From Planctomycetota bacterium (GTDB lineage: Bacteria; Planctomycetota; UBA1135; UBA2386): a DNA stretch of 64,000 nucleotides. The notes under the pieces are model-generated. The model was not told the DNA's origin, ran no database searches, and saw nothing but the letters and a program-made list of their open reading frames with translations. How positions within the stretch are numbered: the stretch's first letter is position 1; each line of letters begins with the position of its first letter. Below are positions 33,172 to 41,427 of this stretch, piece by piece. Where the stretch lies: assembly GCA_020849665.1 (NCBI GenBank), contig JADLFX010000045.1, forward strand, positions 1 to 64,000. The letters are read 5' to 3'. The position numbers and the translations under genes were made by a program.

Positions 33172-34275
33172 ATGAAGACCAGAACCGTCACTTCCCTCCT
33201 CCTCCTCGCCGCCGCAGCCGCGGCCCAGTCCACGATCGTGCCTTCGGCCGTCGCCACGGCGAAGCCGACCTCCAGCCAGTTCTACTCCTCCAACGTCTTC
33301 TACAGCACGACTTCGGCCACGACCCCCCACGACTGCCGCTCGCAGTCGATCTACGACACCAACGACATCGCCGCGCTCGCCGCGATCTGGACCTCGCTCC
33401 AGTACCGCCGCCCGCAGAGCCTGGGCAACGTGAACAACCCCGGCACCACCACGGCCACGGTCGTCCTCTCGGTGTCGCCCAACGCCTACAGCGCCGCGAC
33501 CTCGACCTTCGCCACCAACACCGGCCCCGGCGCCATCACGGTGTTCAACGGCCCGCTCAACCTGCCGCAGAGCAACAACCCGCCGTCGTGGCCCGCGCCG
33601 TGGGAGGCGCCGATCCCGTTCAGCGGCCCGTTCCCCTACGCCCGCACGATGGGCGCCACGCTGGTGATCGACATCCTCTCGGTCGGCTACACGGCCACCA
33701 CGCCGTGGTACGTCGAGTGGACCGGGCGCGACACCGGCCGTCGTGACAGCAACCCGAACGCGCAGTCGAGCTGCAGGTTCAGCAACGGTTCGTACAACAA
33801 CGCGATCGGCTACCGCCTGCCCATCGTGGGCGGCCAGTGGTACGTGAACTACCAGGGCGGCCTGCCCACCGGCCTGAGCGGCGTCGGCGCGCTCGGCGCC
33901 CAGGGCGTCGGCGGCAACTGGGGCGGCCTCACGCTGCCCATCGACCTCGGCCCCTTCGGCGCACCCGGCTGCTCGTGGAGCGTCTCGGCAGACTTCACGG
34001 TGCCGATCAGCAGCAGCACCGCGATCTACCAGTGGCCGACCCTGAACATCCCCAACACCCCGGCCCTCGGTGGCGCGATCTTCTACGACCATGCGATGTT
34101 CATCGACCCGCCGGCCAACGCCTGGGGCGTGGTGACCACGTGGAGCAGCAAGTGGACGATCGGCACCAACCGCGGCGCCCCGGGCGCGATGGTGTACGCG
34201 ACGGGAGCCAGCGCCCTGAACCCGAGCGGCACGCTCAGCCTGGAGACCGTCCCGAGCTTCCAGCTGAACCCGTGA
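33172..34275 (+). CDS. Secreted protein of unknown function, first of a tandem paralogous pair
   Basis: This 367-residue exported protein has a signal peptide MKTRTVTSLLLLAAAAAAQ. The body contains SRSQSIYD-type and DIAALAAIW segments, SLQYRRPQSLGNV, and a proline-rich block PPSWPAPWEAPIPFS. The last ~125 residues are a version of the shared C-terminal domain: SCRFSNGSYN, then GGLTLPIDLGPFGAPGCSW, then NIPNTPALGGAIFYD. I do not recognise the N-terminal ~200 residues; Ser, Thr, Ala and Asn dominate, which fits a surface protein. The next gene is a close relative, evidently a duplication. The ATG at 33172 is chosen because the signal peptide begins there. Confidence 0.8.
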   Translation: MKTRTVTSLLLLAAAAAAQSTIVPSAVATAKPTSSQFYSSNVFYSTTSATTPHDCRSQSIYDTNDIAALAAIWTSLQYRRPQSLGNVNNPGTTTATVVLSVSPNAYSAATSTFATNTGPGAITVFNGPLNLPQSNNPPSWPAPWEAPIPFSGPFPYARTMGATLVIDILSVGYTATTPWYVEWTGRDTGRRDSNPNAQSSCRFSNGSYNNAIGYRLPIVGGQWYVNYQGGLPTGLSGVGALGAQGVGGNWGGLTLPIDLGPFGAPGCSWSVSADFTVPISSSTAIYQWPTLNIPNTPALGGAIFYDHAMFIDPPANAWGVVTTWSSKWTIGTNRGAPGAMVYATGASALNPSGTLSLETVPSFQLNP

Positions 34276-34281
34276 TCCCCG

Positions 34282-34306
34282 CGCCGGGCGCGTGACGCGT
34301 CCGGCG
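34282..34306 (+). terminator. Hairpin after the first tandem paralogue
   Basis: CGCCGGGCGCG and CGCGTCCGGCG form an 11-base stem with one G-T wobble and a three-base loop, six bases beyond the stop codon. There is no T-tract. Confidence 0.5.
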
Positions 34307-34509
34307 TGGATCGGCCCGGCCTTCCTTCGCAGGGCGCGCGATCCCCCCGCCGCCGGCTCTCTGAGTCGGCGACGAGGGGATTCTCGTTTACGGCACACAG
34401 GACCGCGACGATCGCCTGACGCAGAGACCAGACCCTTGCGTCCGGTGCGGCCCCGCGGTCCCCACATCCCGTGGGCGTCCGGAGATGGGAACCAGTTCTG
34501 GACCTCGGG

Positions 34510-34515
34510 TTGACA
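34510..34515 (+). promoter_or_regulatory. TTGACA -35-like element upstream of the second paralogue
   Basis: A perfect TTGACA lies 62 bases before the preferred ATG at 34578. The sequence 17-19 bases downstream (CCGATG/GATGTG) is a poor -10 box, so the promoter call is provisional. Confidence 0.3.
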
Positions 34516-34577
34516 GGCTCGGGGATCCCGCTCCGATGTGTGGCTCTCGCCTGTTCCCGCAACCCTTGATGAGGTCC

Positions 34578-35678
34578 ATGAGACTCACCCCCCTATCCGC
34601 CATCCTCCTCGCCGCCGCCTCCGTGGCTGCCCAGTCCACCGTCGTTCCCTCCGCTGCAGCCACCACCAAGCCGGGCGGCAGCAGCTGGACGAGCAACGTG
34701 TTCTACAGCACGTCCTCGACGACCACGGCTCACGCGTCGCGCTCGCAGTCGATCTACGACGTGAACGACATCGCCGCGCTGGCGGCGACCTGGAACTCGC
34801 TCCAGTACCGGCGCCCGCACGGCCTGGGCAACGTCAACCCGACCTGCACCACGACGGCCGTGATCGTCCTCTCGGTGTCGGCCAACGCGCCGAGCGCTGC
34901 GTCGTCGACGTTCGCCACCAACACCGGCGCCACCCCGATCACCGTGTTCAACGGCACCCTCAACCTGCTCACCGCCAGCAACCCGCCCTCGTGGCCGGCG
35001 CCGTGGGAAGCGCCGATCCCGTTCAGCGCGCCGTTCCCCTACGCCCGCGCGATGGGCGCCTCGCTGGTGATCGACATCAACCAGAGCAACAACTCGGCCA
35101 CCACGGCCTGGTACCTCGAGTTCACGCCGCGTGACCTCGGCGCGCGCGCGACCAACGGCACCATCCCGTCCCAGTGCAAGTTCAGCAACGGCAGCTACAA
35201 CAGCAGCCTGAGCTACAACACTCCGTACGTGGGCAGCACGTGGCGCGTGACCTACGGGAGCATCCTGCCGAACGCGATCGGCACCGCGGCCATCGGCGCC
35301 CAGGGCGTCGGCGGCAGCTACGGCGGCCTCACGCTCCCCATCGACCTGACGCCGTTCGGGGCGCCGAACTGCCAGTGGAAGGTCGACATCATGTACTCGG
35401 TCCCGCTCACCGCGAGCGCCACGGGCTCGGCGAGCTGGCCGACGCTCTCGATCCCGAACAGCCCGGCCCTCGGCGGGCAGAACTTCTACGACGACGCGCT
35501 CTGGCTCGACCCAGCGGCGAACCCGTGGGGCGTGGTCACCAGCTGGAGCAGCAAGTGGACCATCGGCACCAACACCGGGGCTCCGGCCGCGATGGTCTAT
35601 GCCACCGGCAACAGCGCTGGCAACCCCACCGGCACGCTCAGCCTGAGCACCGCCCCCACGTTCCAGCTCAACCCGTGA
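34578..35678 (+). CDS. Secreted protein of unknown function, second of a tandem paralogous pair
   Basis: This 366-residue exported protein is very similar along its whole length to the preceding gene product, sharing for example SQSIYD, NDIAALAA, SLQYRRP, PPSWPAPWEAPIPFS and SSKWTIGTN. The signal peptide is MRLTPLSAILLAAASVAAQ. I prefer the ATG at 34578 because it aligns with the paralogue start; an ATG nine bases earlier is possible. The C-terminal third carries the shared domain: QCKFSNGSYN, GGLTLPIDLTPFGAPNCQW, SIPNSPALGGQNFYD. The function is unknown. A strong hairpin ends the unit at 35728-35766. Confidence 0.8.
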   Translation: MRLTPLSAILLAAASVAAQSTVVPSAAATTKPGGSSWTSNVFYSTSSTTTAHASRSQSIYDVNDIAALAATWNSLQYRRPHGLGNVNPTCTTTAVIVLSVSANAPSAASSTFATNTGATPITVFNGTLNLLTASNPPSWPAPWEAPIPFSAPFPYARAMGASLVIDINQSNNSATTAWYLEFTPRDLGARATNGTIPSQCKFSNGSYNSSLSYNTPYVGSTWRVTYGSILPNAIGTAAIGAQGVGGSYGGLTLPIDLTPFGAPNCQWKVDIMYSVPLTASATGSASWPTLSIPNSPALGGQNFYDDALWLDPAANPWGVVTSWSSKWTIGTNTGAPAAMVYATGNSAGNPTGTLSLSTAPTFQLNP

Positions 35679-35727
35679 GCTGAGCCACACCGTTCCGCGG
35701 CACACGCCGCGGCCAACGGACACGCAC

Positions 35728-35766
35728 GACCCCGCCGCCGGAGGGCGAACCTCCGCCGGCGGGGTC
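35728..35766 (+). terminator. Long GC hairpin terminator-like structure
   Basis: Two 17-base arms (GACCCCGCCGCCGGAGG and CCTCCGCCGGCGGGGTC) pair with a single mismatch around a GCGAA loop, 49 bases past the stop at 35678. This is the strongest hairpin in the window. It is not followed by a T-tract. Confidence 0.6.
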
Positions 35767-35897
35767 GGCTCGTTCCTGGGCTGTGCAGGGCTCCCGGATC
35801 GCCGCTCTCGTGGCGCGCGGGTAACGAGAACGCCGCAACGCGGGCGTGCGCAGCCAGGGCCGGGCCGGGCACACGGCTTGCCTGCACCTCGAGCGCC

Positions 35898-37640
35898 GTG
35901 GCCCACTCCTCCCTCCGCAACGCCTGCGTGCTGGTCCTGGCCGGCGCTGCCGCGGCCCTCGCCATGGGGATCGCGGGCGGATCCGGGGACTCCCTGCCAC
36001 AGCCGGGCACGCCGTCGCTGGCCGACCCCGCGCCCGCCGTGCGCGCCACCGGCCGGGAGGAGGATCCGGGGCTGCGGCACCCCGCGGGCCCGCGGGACGG
36101 ATCACGCGCGGACCCCGGAGAGTCGCCCCCGGCGGCGCCCCGTCCCTTCCTCACCGTCGATCTCGCCGCGACGGATCCTCGCGCGTGGGCCGGGCAGGAT
36201 CTGCGTCTCTACTGCGAGGACGACGACGGCGATGCCGACGAGGTGGCGACGGCACGGGTGGACGACGCGGGCCTGCGTGCGACCTTCGTGGCGGCTCCCG
36301 ATCCTCGCCGGATCGCCGGCCGCGACCTCTACCTCTGTGCCGGCCCGCCGGAGGCGGCGCGGCCCAGGCGTCTCGAAGCCGCGGAGTTGCAACGCGGCGC
36401 CGTCACCTTCGCGCCGCCGCCCACCGTCGAGCTGGAGCTGGAGGCGCGCGCCCGGGACGGCAGCCTCTGGCGCGGATTCGTGTGGCCGCGGACCCGGGTG
36501 CTCGTGGAAACGACCGACGCAGACGGCTTCCCGACGCGTGCCGAGCTGGCACCCGGCGTGTCCGGCGGTGTGCTGCATCTGGGACCCGTGCCGGCACACG
36601 CACAGGTACGGATGCGGTTCACGCGGAACCGGCCGGCGTTCCTCCCCGAGACGATCGCGACCACGACGCCAGGACCCGGCGCCGGGCCGGTGCGGATCTC
36701 GCTCGCGGGCGCGCCCGTGGAGCCGGAGCCGGAGGTCCCGCCGGAACCCGCGCCGGTGCGTGGCTGCCGGTTCCCCGTGATCCTCGCGCCGGGCTCGCGC
36801 TCCGGCGTGGCCGGCACACGCCTGCACGAGCCCCGCGCGGCACACGTGGCGGGCGTGGTGGTGGACGATCTCGGTGCGCCGCTGCCGCACGCGCGCGTGG
36901 AACTCTGGGCGGGTGCCTTCGGCCTGGACCGGACGCGCACGGATGCCGCAGGCCGCTTCGCGCTGAGCGGCGAGGCCAGCTTCGCGCCCATCCAGGTCAC
37001 GGTGCAGCATCCGGCCTACCCGCGGGCGGAGCAGGGCATCCCGGCCGGCGCCCCTCCCCGCGCAGGCGCGCAGCCGCGGGCAACGGAGCTGCGTCTCGTC
37101 GTGCACGGCTCCGGCGTGGTGCGCGGCACGCTCCATGTGCCGCCATGGCTGGATGCAGGCGCGTTGCGCGTCGCCGCGGCGTCCTTGTCGGGCCCTCCCG
37201 GCGCAGCCGAACTCCACCTCGTCGGAGCGGAGCCGGTCACGTGCTTCGTCACCGCCCCCCGGCCGGGTCCGTGCCGCGTGACCCTCGCCACCCGGCACGA
37301 TCCGGCCCCGATCCTGGTCCTCGACGACGTCTGCGTCCCCGCGCAGGGCACGGGCCACGACCCGCGCCTCGGGAACCTCGACCTGCGCGATCGCATCCGC
37401 CGCGTCACGCTGCCCCTGGTCACGGCCGCGGGCCGCACGGTGTGGGAGGCCAGCGCCGAGTTCCTGGGCGAGGATCCGGCCGGCGACGCCGCCGGCTCCT
37501 TCCCCACCGTCGCGACCCGCCTCGGCCGCCTCTCGTTCCTCACCGGCCGCGAGAGCGTGCGCGTGCGGATCACGCCGCGCGGCATGGCGCCGCGCGTGCG
37601 CACCGTCTCGGTGCACGATCAGGTGCTGGTCGTCGACTGA
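35898..37640 (+). CDS. Exported protein with carboxypeptidase-regulatory-like domain
   Basis: This 580-residue protein begins at a GTG and has an N-terminal hydrophobic segment (CVLVLAGAAAALAMGIAGG) that could be a signal peptide or membrane anchor, then a Pro/Asp/Arg-rich spacer to about residue 80. Residues ~85-270 are a beta-rich region of unknown family. Residues ~315-375 (HVAGVVVDDLGAPLPHARVE, then RTDAAGRFALSGE) match the carboxypeptidase-regulatory-like/Ig-like beta-sandwich common in surface proteins of this phylum. A similar beta-rich tail follows. No catalytic residues are seen. The last 22 bases overlap the end of the convergent membrane-protease gene, so the two transcripts are complementary at their 3-prime ends. 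Confidence 0.75.
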   Translation: MAHSSLRNACVLVLAGAAAALAMGIAGGSGDSLPQPGTPSLADPAPAVRATGREEDPGLRHPAGPRDGSRADPGESPPAAPRPFLTVDLAATDPRAWAGQDLRLYCEDDDGDADEVATARVDDAGLRATFVAAPDPRRIAGRDLYLCAGPPEAARPRRLEAAELQRGAVTFAPPPTVELELEARARDGSLWRGFVWPRTRVLVETTDADGFPTRAELAPGVSGGVLHLGPVPAHAQVRMRFTRNRPAFLPETIATTTPGPGAGPVRISLAGAPVEPEPEVPPEPAPVRGCRFPVILAPGSRSGVAGTRLHEPRAAHVAGVVVDDLGAPLPHARVELWAGAFGLDRTRTDAAGRFALSGEASFAPIQVTVQHPAYPRAEQGIPAGAPPRAGAQPRATELRLVVHGSGVVRGTLHVPPWLDAGALRVAAASLSGPPGAAELHLVGAEPVTCFVTAPRPGPCRVTLATRHDPAPILVLDDVCVPAQGTGHDPRLGNLDLRDRIRRVTLPLVTAAGRTVWEASAEFLGEDPAGDAAGSFPTVATRLGRLSFLTGRESVRVRITPRGMAPRVRTVSVHDQVLVVD

Positions 37641-38557
37641 TCCCGGCTGCACCAGGCCCACGCCGCACCCAGCGGCAGGGGCAGGAACGAGGCCGCGAGC
37701 ACGAGGAGCGCCACCCCGCGCAGGGGCCAGCCGAGTTCGTCCTCGGCGACGCGGATCAGGTCGTTGGTGAGGCCGAGCGAGCCGTTCTCGCCGTACGCGG
37801 CGCGCGCCGCGGCGCTGCGCACGAGGCCGAGGCACAGGGCGACGCTGCTGCCCATCAGGTACCAACCGACGGCGCCGTAGGCGGCGCGCTCGGCGCGGCT
37901 CTCGGTGAACCCGCCGTGCAGACAGCGGTGGAACGCGAGCGTGGCGAACGCCAGTTCCCCGAGGTGGCCTCCGAGCAGGAACGCCAGCTCGCGGCCGCCG
38001 GTCGCCAGCAGCAGGAGTAGCGCGACGGCGGCCGCGGCGAGGGACCCGGCGCGCCACGGGTGCCGGCGCTGCCACCACGCGAGTCCCGCCAGCACCGACA
38101 CCCACAGTGCGGGCAGGACGAGGGTGGGCCCCTGGTGCACGGCCACCGCATGGCCGTCCAGGCGGATCGCCGGATATGCCGGCAGCCCCACGACCAGCCC
38201 GACGGCGCAGTGCCCCATCTCGTGCACGAGCGAGGTGAGGAACCAGCCCGTGTAGCGCAGGATCGGCGTGAGCCCGAACACCGGCGCGAGCACGGCCCCC
38301 AGCACGAGGAACCACAGCGGCTCGGGCAGGCCGAGGATCCGCGCCGTCGCCTGCGCGTGCGCCTCGGCGCTCGGGCCTGCCGCGGCGCCGGGGGCCGCCG
38401 CACGCCGCGGCGCCGGGGTCGTGGGCGCACTCCGCGGACCGGCCCCTGGCCCGGCCGCGCCGCGCAGCAGACCGCCGCACAGCTCGCAGGCCGGCGCGTC
38501 GGGGGGATTACGGCGCCCGCAGACGGCACAGGGGGTCAGGGTCGGCGCCGCGGGCAT
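37619..38557 (-). CDS. Zinc-ribbon plus M50-like intramembrane metalloprotease
   Basis: This 312-residue protein begins with a zinc-ribbon (Cys10, Cys13, Cys24, Cys27 in CAVCG and CELCGG) and an Ala/Pro-rich linker. Several membrane segments follow from about residue 80. The motif HEMGH at 112-116 in SLVHEMGHCAVGL is the metal site of M50-type site-2 proteases, placed in a hydrophobic context as expected. An Asp in a later segment usually completes the site; the region near LTNDLIRVAEDE could supply it, but this is unsure. Such proteases release membrane-bound factors by cleaving within the bilayer. It is divergent from the MoxR gene and overlaps the 35898 gene at the 3-prime end. Confidence 0.8.
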   Translation of the reverse strand: MPAAPTLTPCAVCGRRNPPDAPACELCGGLLRGAAGPGAGPRSAPTTPAPRRAAAPGAAAGPSAEAHAQATARILGLPEPLWFLVLGAVLAPVFGLTPILRYTGWFLTSLVHEMGHCAVGLVVGLPAYPAIRLDGHAVAVHQGPTLVLPALWVSVLAGLAWWQRRHPWRAGSLAAAAVALLLLLATGGRELAFLLGGHLGELAFATLAFHRCLHGGFTESRAERAAYGAVGWYLMGSSVALCLGLVRSAAARAAYGENGSLGLTNDLIRVAEDELGWPLRGVALLVLAASFLPLPLGAAWAWCSRDQSTTST

Positions 38558-38636
38558 GCCGATGGATCGGCGCGCCTGCCCCGGGAACCTGATCCGCCTC
38601 GCCCACCCCCTGCGCCCCGCCCCGCACGGGCCGACC

Positions 38637-38642
38637 TATACT
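38637..38642 (+). promoter_or_regulatory. Candidate -10 box for the MoxR cluster
   Basis: TATACT occurs in CCTATACTCCCGCC, 33 bases before the MoxR ATG. It resembles the box upstream of the kinase gene at 24158. No convincing -35 box is present 16-18 bases upstream. Confidence 0.4.
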
Positions 38643-38675
38643 CCCGCCCGCCCGCAACCCCGACCCCTCCTCCGC

Positions 38676-39689
38676 ATGGCCACTCGCACCGAATCCTCCG
38701 CGGGTCCGTCCCGCTTCGCCGCCACTCACGACTTCGTCCAGCGGGTGCGCGAGAAGGTCGGCCAGGTGGTGGTCGGCCAGGACATCGTGGTGGAGCGCAT
38801 CCTGATCGCGCTCCTCACCGGCGGACACCTCTTGCTGCAGGGCGTGCCGGGGCTCGCCAAGACCCTGCTGGTGGCGGCGCTCTCGAAGACCATCGACCTC
38901 GCCTTCGCGCGCATCCAGTTCACGATCGACCTGCTGCCCTCGGACATCGTCGGCTCGGAGATCCTCGACCAGCGCAGCCACGAGTTCCGCACCCACAAGG
39001 GCCCGATCTTCACCAACCTGCTGCTCGCCGACGAGATCAACCGCGCCGCGCCCAAGGTGCAGAGCGCGCTGCTGGAGGCGATGCAGGAGCGCAAGGTCAC
39101 GATCGGCAACCAGACCTACCCGCTGCCCGCGCCGTTCCTGGTGATCGCCACGCAGAACCCGATCGAGCAGAGCGGCACCTTCGAGCTGCCCGAGGCGCAG
39201 CTCGACCGCTTCATGCTCCTGCACCGGTTGGAGTACCTCGCGCCCGAGGAGGAGAAGGAGGTGCTGCGTCGCAACGCCGCGCTGGGCGTGCGGCGCGAGG
39301 GCAAGGGCGCGATCGTGCGCACCGAGTTCGACGTGCTCGGCGACCGGCCGGTGGGCGGCCCGGAGGAGCTGGCCCAGGCGATGGAGGACGTGCAGGGCGT
39401 GTACGTGAGCGAGGCGTTCCTCGAGCACGTCGTCGAGATCGTGGGCCGCACCCGCCGCCACCCCCATCTGGAGCTGGGCGCCTCGCCGCGCGCGGGCATC
39501 GCCCTGGTGAAGGCCTCGCGCGCCCGTGCCCTCCTCCACGGCCGCGACTACGTCCTGCCGGATGACCTCTATGCGCTGGCCGAGGACGCGATCCTGCACC
39601 GCATCCGCCTCACCTACGAGGCGATGGCCGAAGGGCGCAACGGCACGCAAGTGCTGCAGGAGATCCTCAGCGAGACCGCGCCGTCGTGA
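38676..39689 (+). CDS. MoxR-family AAA+ ATPase
   Basis: This 337-residue cytoplasmic ATPase of the MoxR/RavA class is thought to act as a chaperone that matures partner proteins. Walker A is GVPGLAKT (56-63) and Walker B is LLLADEINR with Asp119 and Glu120. The sensor and arginine-finger region follows (ATQNPIEQSGTFELPEAQLDRF). It leads a cluster in which the next four genes overlap or nearly overlap: DUF58, a DUF4381-like protein and two VWA proteins. This is the classic MoxR-DUF58-VWA (Bat-like) layout, in which the ATPase probably acts on the VWA proteins. Confidence 0.95.
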   Translation: MATRTESSAGPSRFAATHDFVQRVREKVGQVVVGQDIVVERILIALLTGGHLLLQGVPGLAKTLLVAALSKTIDLAFARIQFTIDLLPSDIVGSEILDQRSHEFRTHKGPIFTNLLLADEINRAAPKVQSALLEAMQERKVTIGNQTYPLPAPFLVIATQNPIEQSGTFELPEAQLDRFMLLHRLEYLAPEEEKEVLRRNAALGVRREGKGAIVRTEFDVLGDRPVGGPEELAQAMEDVQGVYVSEAFLEHVVEIVGRTRRHPHLELGASPRAGIALVKASRARALLHGRDYVLPDDLYALAEDAILHRIRLTYEAMAEGRNGTQVLQEILSETAPS

Positions 39690-40594
39690 CCGCCGCCCGC
39701 GGAGCGCCACGCCGCCGGCCCGAGCTGGCACCGGGCGAGGGCTGGCTCGAGGATCTCGACCGGCTGAACGCGCGCCAGTTCCACCTCGCGATGCGCCGGC
39801 TGGCCGACGACCTCAGCTACGGCACCGACTCGTCCCGCTTCCTCGGCTCGGGCGTCGAGTACGTGCAGTCCCGCCCCTACCAGTACGGCGACCCGGTGCG
39901 CGCGATCGACTGGCGGGTCACGGCCCGCACCGCGCGCGTGCACGTGAAGGAGTTCGAGGCGCCCAAGCGCATCCCGTGCTGGTTCCTGATCGACACCTCG
40001 GCGTCGATGACCGTGTCGTCCACGCCGCGCAGCAAGTACGGGCTGGCACTGCACCTCGCCGGCGGGCTCGCCTACGCCTGCCTCGACCGGGTTAGTCCGG
40101 TGGGCGTGGTGGGCGTGGGCGCGCGCGAGTTCCGCGTGGCGCCGAGCCTCTCCAAGGACCAGGTGCTGCAGTGGCTGCTGCGCCTGCGCCGGTTCCGTTA
40201 CGACGAGACGACCACGCTGAGCCGGCGCATCGCGGAGCTGCAGCCCACGCTCACGACCCGCGTGCTGATGATCGTGCTCAGCGACCTCCACGACGCGCAC
40301 GCCCTGGAGTCGCTGCGGCTGCTGGGCCAGCGCCACGACTGCATCGTGGTCCAGCTCCAGGATCCGGCCGAGCTCCTCCTGCGCGGCAGCGGCTTCCTGC
40401 GCGCCGAGGAGGCCGAGACCGGGCGCGCGTTCGTCACCCACGGCCGGCGGGGCTGGATCGACCCCGAGGCCGCGGCGCGCGGGCTGCGCCGCGGCGGCAT
40501 CGACCACATCCTGGTCCGCACCGACCAGCCCTTCGCGCACCGCCTGCGCCACTTCCTGCGTGCGCGCGGCTTCCTGGGCACGGGGGCACGATGA
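39686..40594 (+). CDS. DUF58 domain protein
   Basis: This 302-residue protein starts at a GTG that overlaps the MoxR stop by four bases (GTGA). It contains the typical DUF58 core: YVQSRPYQYGDPVRAIDWR (~66-84), then VKEFEAPKRIPCWFLIDTS with DTSASM (~107-112), a VWA-like DxSxS metal site. DUF58 proteins accompany MoxR ATPases and may be adaptors or clients, but the molecular role is not established. It has no obvious transmembrane segment. Confidence 0.92.
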   Translation: MTAARGAPRRRPELAPGEGWLEDLDRLNARQFHLAMRRLADDLSYGTDSSRFLGSGVEYVQSRPYQYGDPVRAIDWRVTARTARVHVKEFEAPKRIPCWFLIDTSASMTVSSTPRSKYGLALHLAGGLAYACLDRVSPVGVVGVGAREFRVAPSLSKDQVLQWLLRLRRFRYDETTTLSRRIAELQPTLTTRVLMIVLSDLHDAHALESLRLLGQRHDCIVVQLQDPAELLLRGSGFLRAEEAETGRAFVTHGRRGWIDPEAAARGLRRGGIDHILVRTDQPFAHRLRHFLRARGFLGTGAR

Positions 40595-41427
40595 ACGCCG
40601 CCGCTCGCGCCGGACTGCTGGCCCTCGCCCTCGCCGCGCCAGGCCTCGCGCAGCGCCTCGACCAGCGCGAGGCCACGGTGGGGATGCGCGCGCGGATCGA
40701 CCAGCTGGTCCTGCCGGGTCCCGAGCTGACCGCGAAGCCGGTGACCCGCGAGGCGCCGATCGTGCTGCGGGTCCTGGCGACGTGGCCGCACGGCAGCGAG
40801 TTCCGCTACGACCTCGAGTACTACGGGCTCGATCCCGGCCGCCACGACCTGGCGCGCTACCTGGTGCGCAAGGATGGCACCGCCGCCACCGGCCTGCCCG
40901 AGATCGCCGTGGAGATCCGGCCGGTCCTGCCGCCCGGGCAGGTCGAGCCCGAGGAACTCGACGCCGTCGCGCCGCCGCGCGTGGGCGGCTACCGCACCCT
41001 GCAGATCCTGGCCGGTGTCGTCTGGGTGCTGGGCCTCCTGGCGCTGCTCCTGGTGGGCCGCCGGCGCCGCGCCGCCGCCGCGGCCCTGGCGGCCAGGCCG
41101 CTGACCCTCGCCGACCGCCTGCGGCCCCTGGTCGAGGCGGCGGCCGCGGGCCGGGCGGACGCGGGACCGCAGGCCGAGCTCGAGCGGTTGCTGCTGGCCT
41201 ACTGGCGCCGGCGCCTGGAACTGCAGGAGCTGAGCGCGGCCAAGGCGATCGCGCAGCTCCGCGCCCACGCCGAGGCCGGCGCGCTCCTGCGCCGGCTGGA
41301 GGAGTGGCTGCACCGCCCGCCGGAAGGCCGCGCCGTGGACGTCGCCGCGCTGCTCGCGCCGTACCGCGCGGTTGCGGATCCCGAGCCGGCCCCGACCACG
41401 CCCGCCGGGGCCACGAGGAGCGCCTGA
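40591..41427 (+). CDS. DUF4381-like membrane protein of the MoxR cluster
   Basis: This 278-residue protein has a signal peptide (MNAAARAGLLALALAAPGLAQ), an extracytoplasmic beta-rich domain of ~110 residues, one transmembrane helix (TLQILAGVVWVLGLLALLLV, ~135-154) and a cytoplasmic helical tail with LTLADRLRPLVEAAAAGR and LLAYWRRRLELQEL. The tail resembles DUF4381, commonly found between DUF58 and VWA genes. The start overlaps the DUF58 stop (ATGA), and its stop overlaps the next start by one base (TGATG). Confidence 0.8.
   Translation: MNAAARAGLLALALAAPGLAQRLDQREATVGMRARIDQLVLPGPELTAKPVTREAPIVLRVLATWPHGSEFRYDLEYYGLDPGRHDLARYLVRKDGTAATGLPEIAVEIRPVLPPGQVEPEELDAVAPPRVGGYRTLQILAGVVWVLGLLALLLVGRRRRAAAAALAARPLTLADRLRPLVEAAAAGRADAGPQAELERLLLAYWRRRLELQELSAAKAIAQLRAHAEAGALLRRLEEWLHRPPEGRAVDVAALLAPYRAVADPEPAPTTPAGATRSA

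Larger units (their letters stand above)
34276..34577. other. 302-base gap between tandem paralogues
   Basis: The gap holds the hairpin at 34282-34306 just after the first gene and a TTGACA element at 34510-34515 ahead of the second. I see no reading frame of convincing protein character and no RNA gene in it. Confidence 0.5.
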
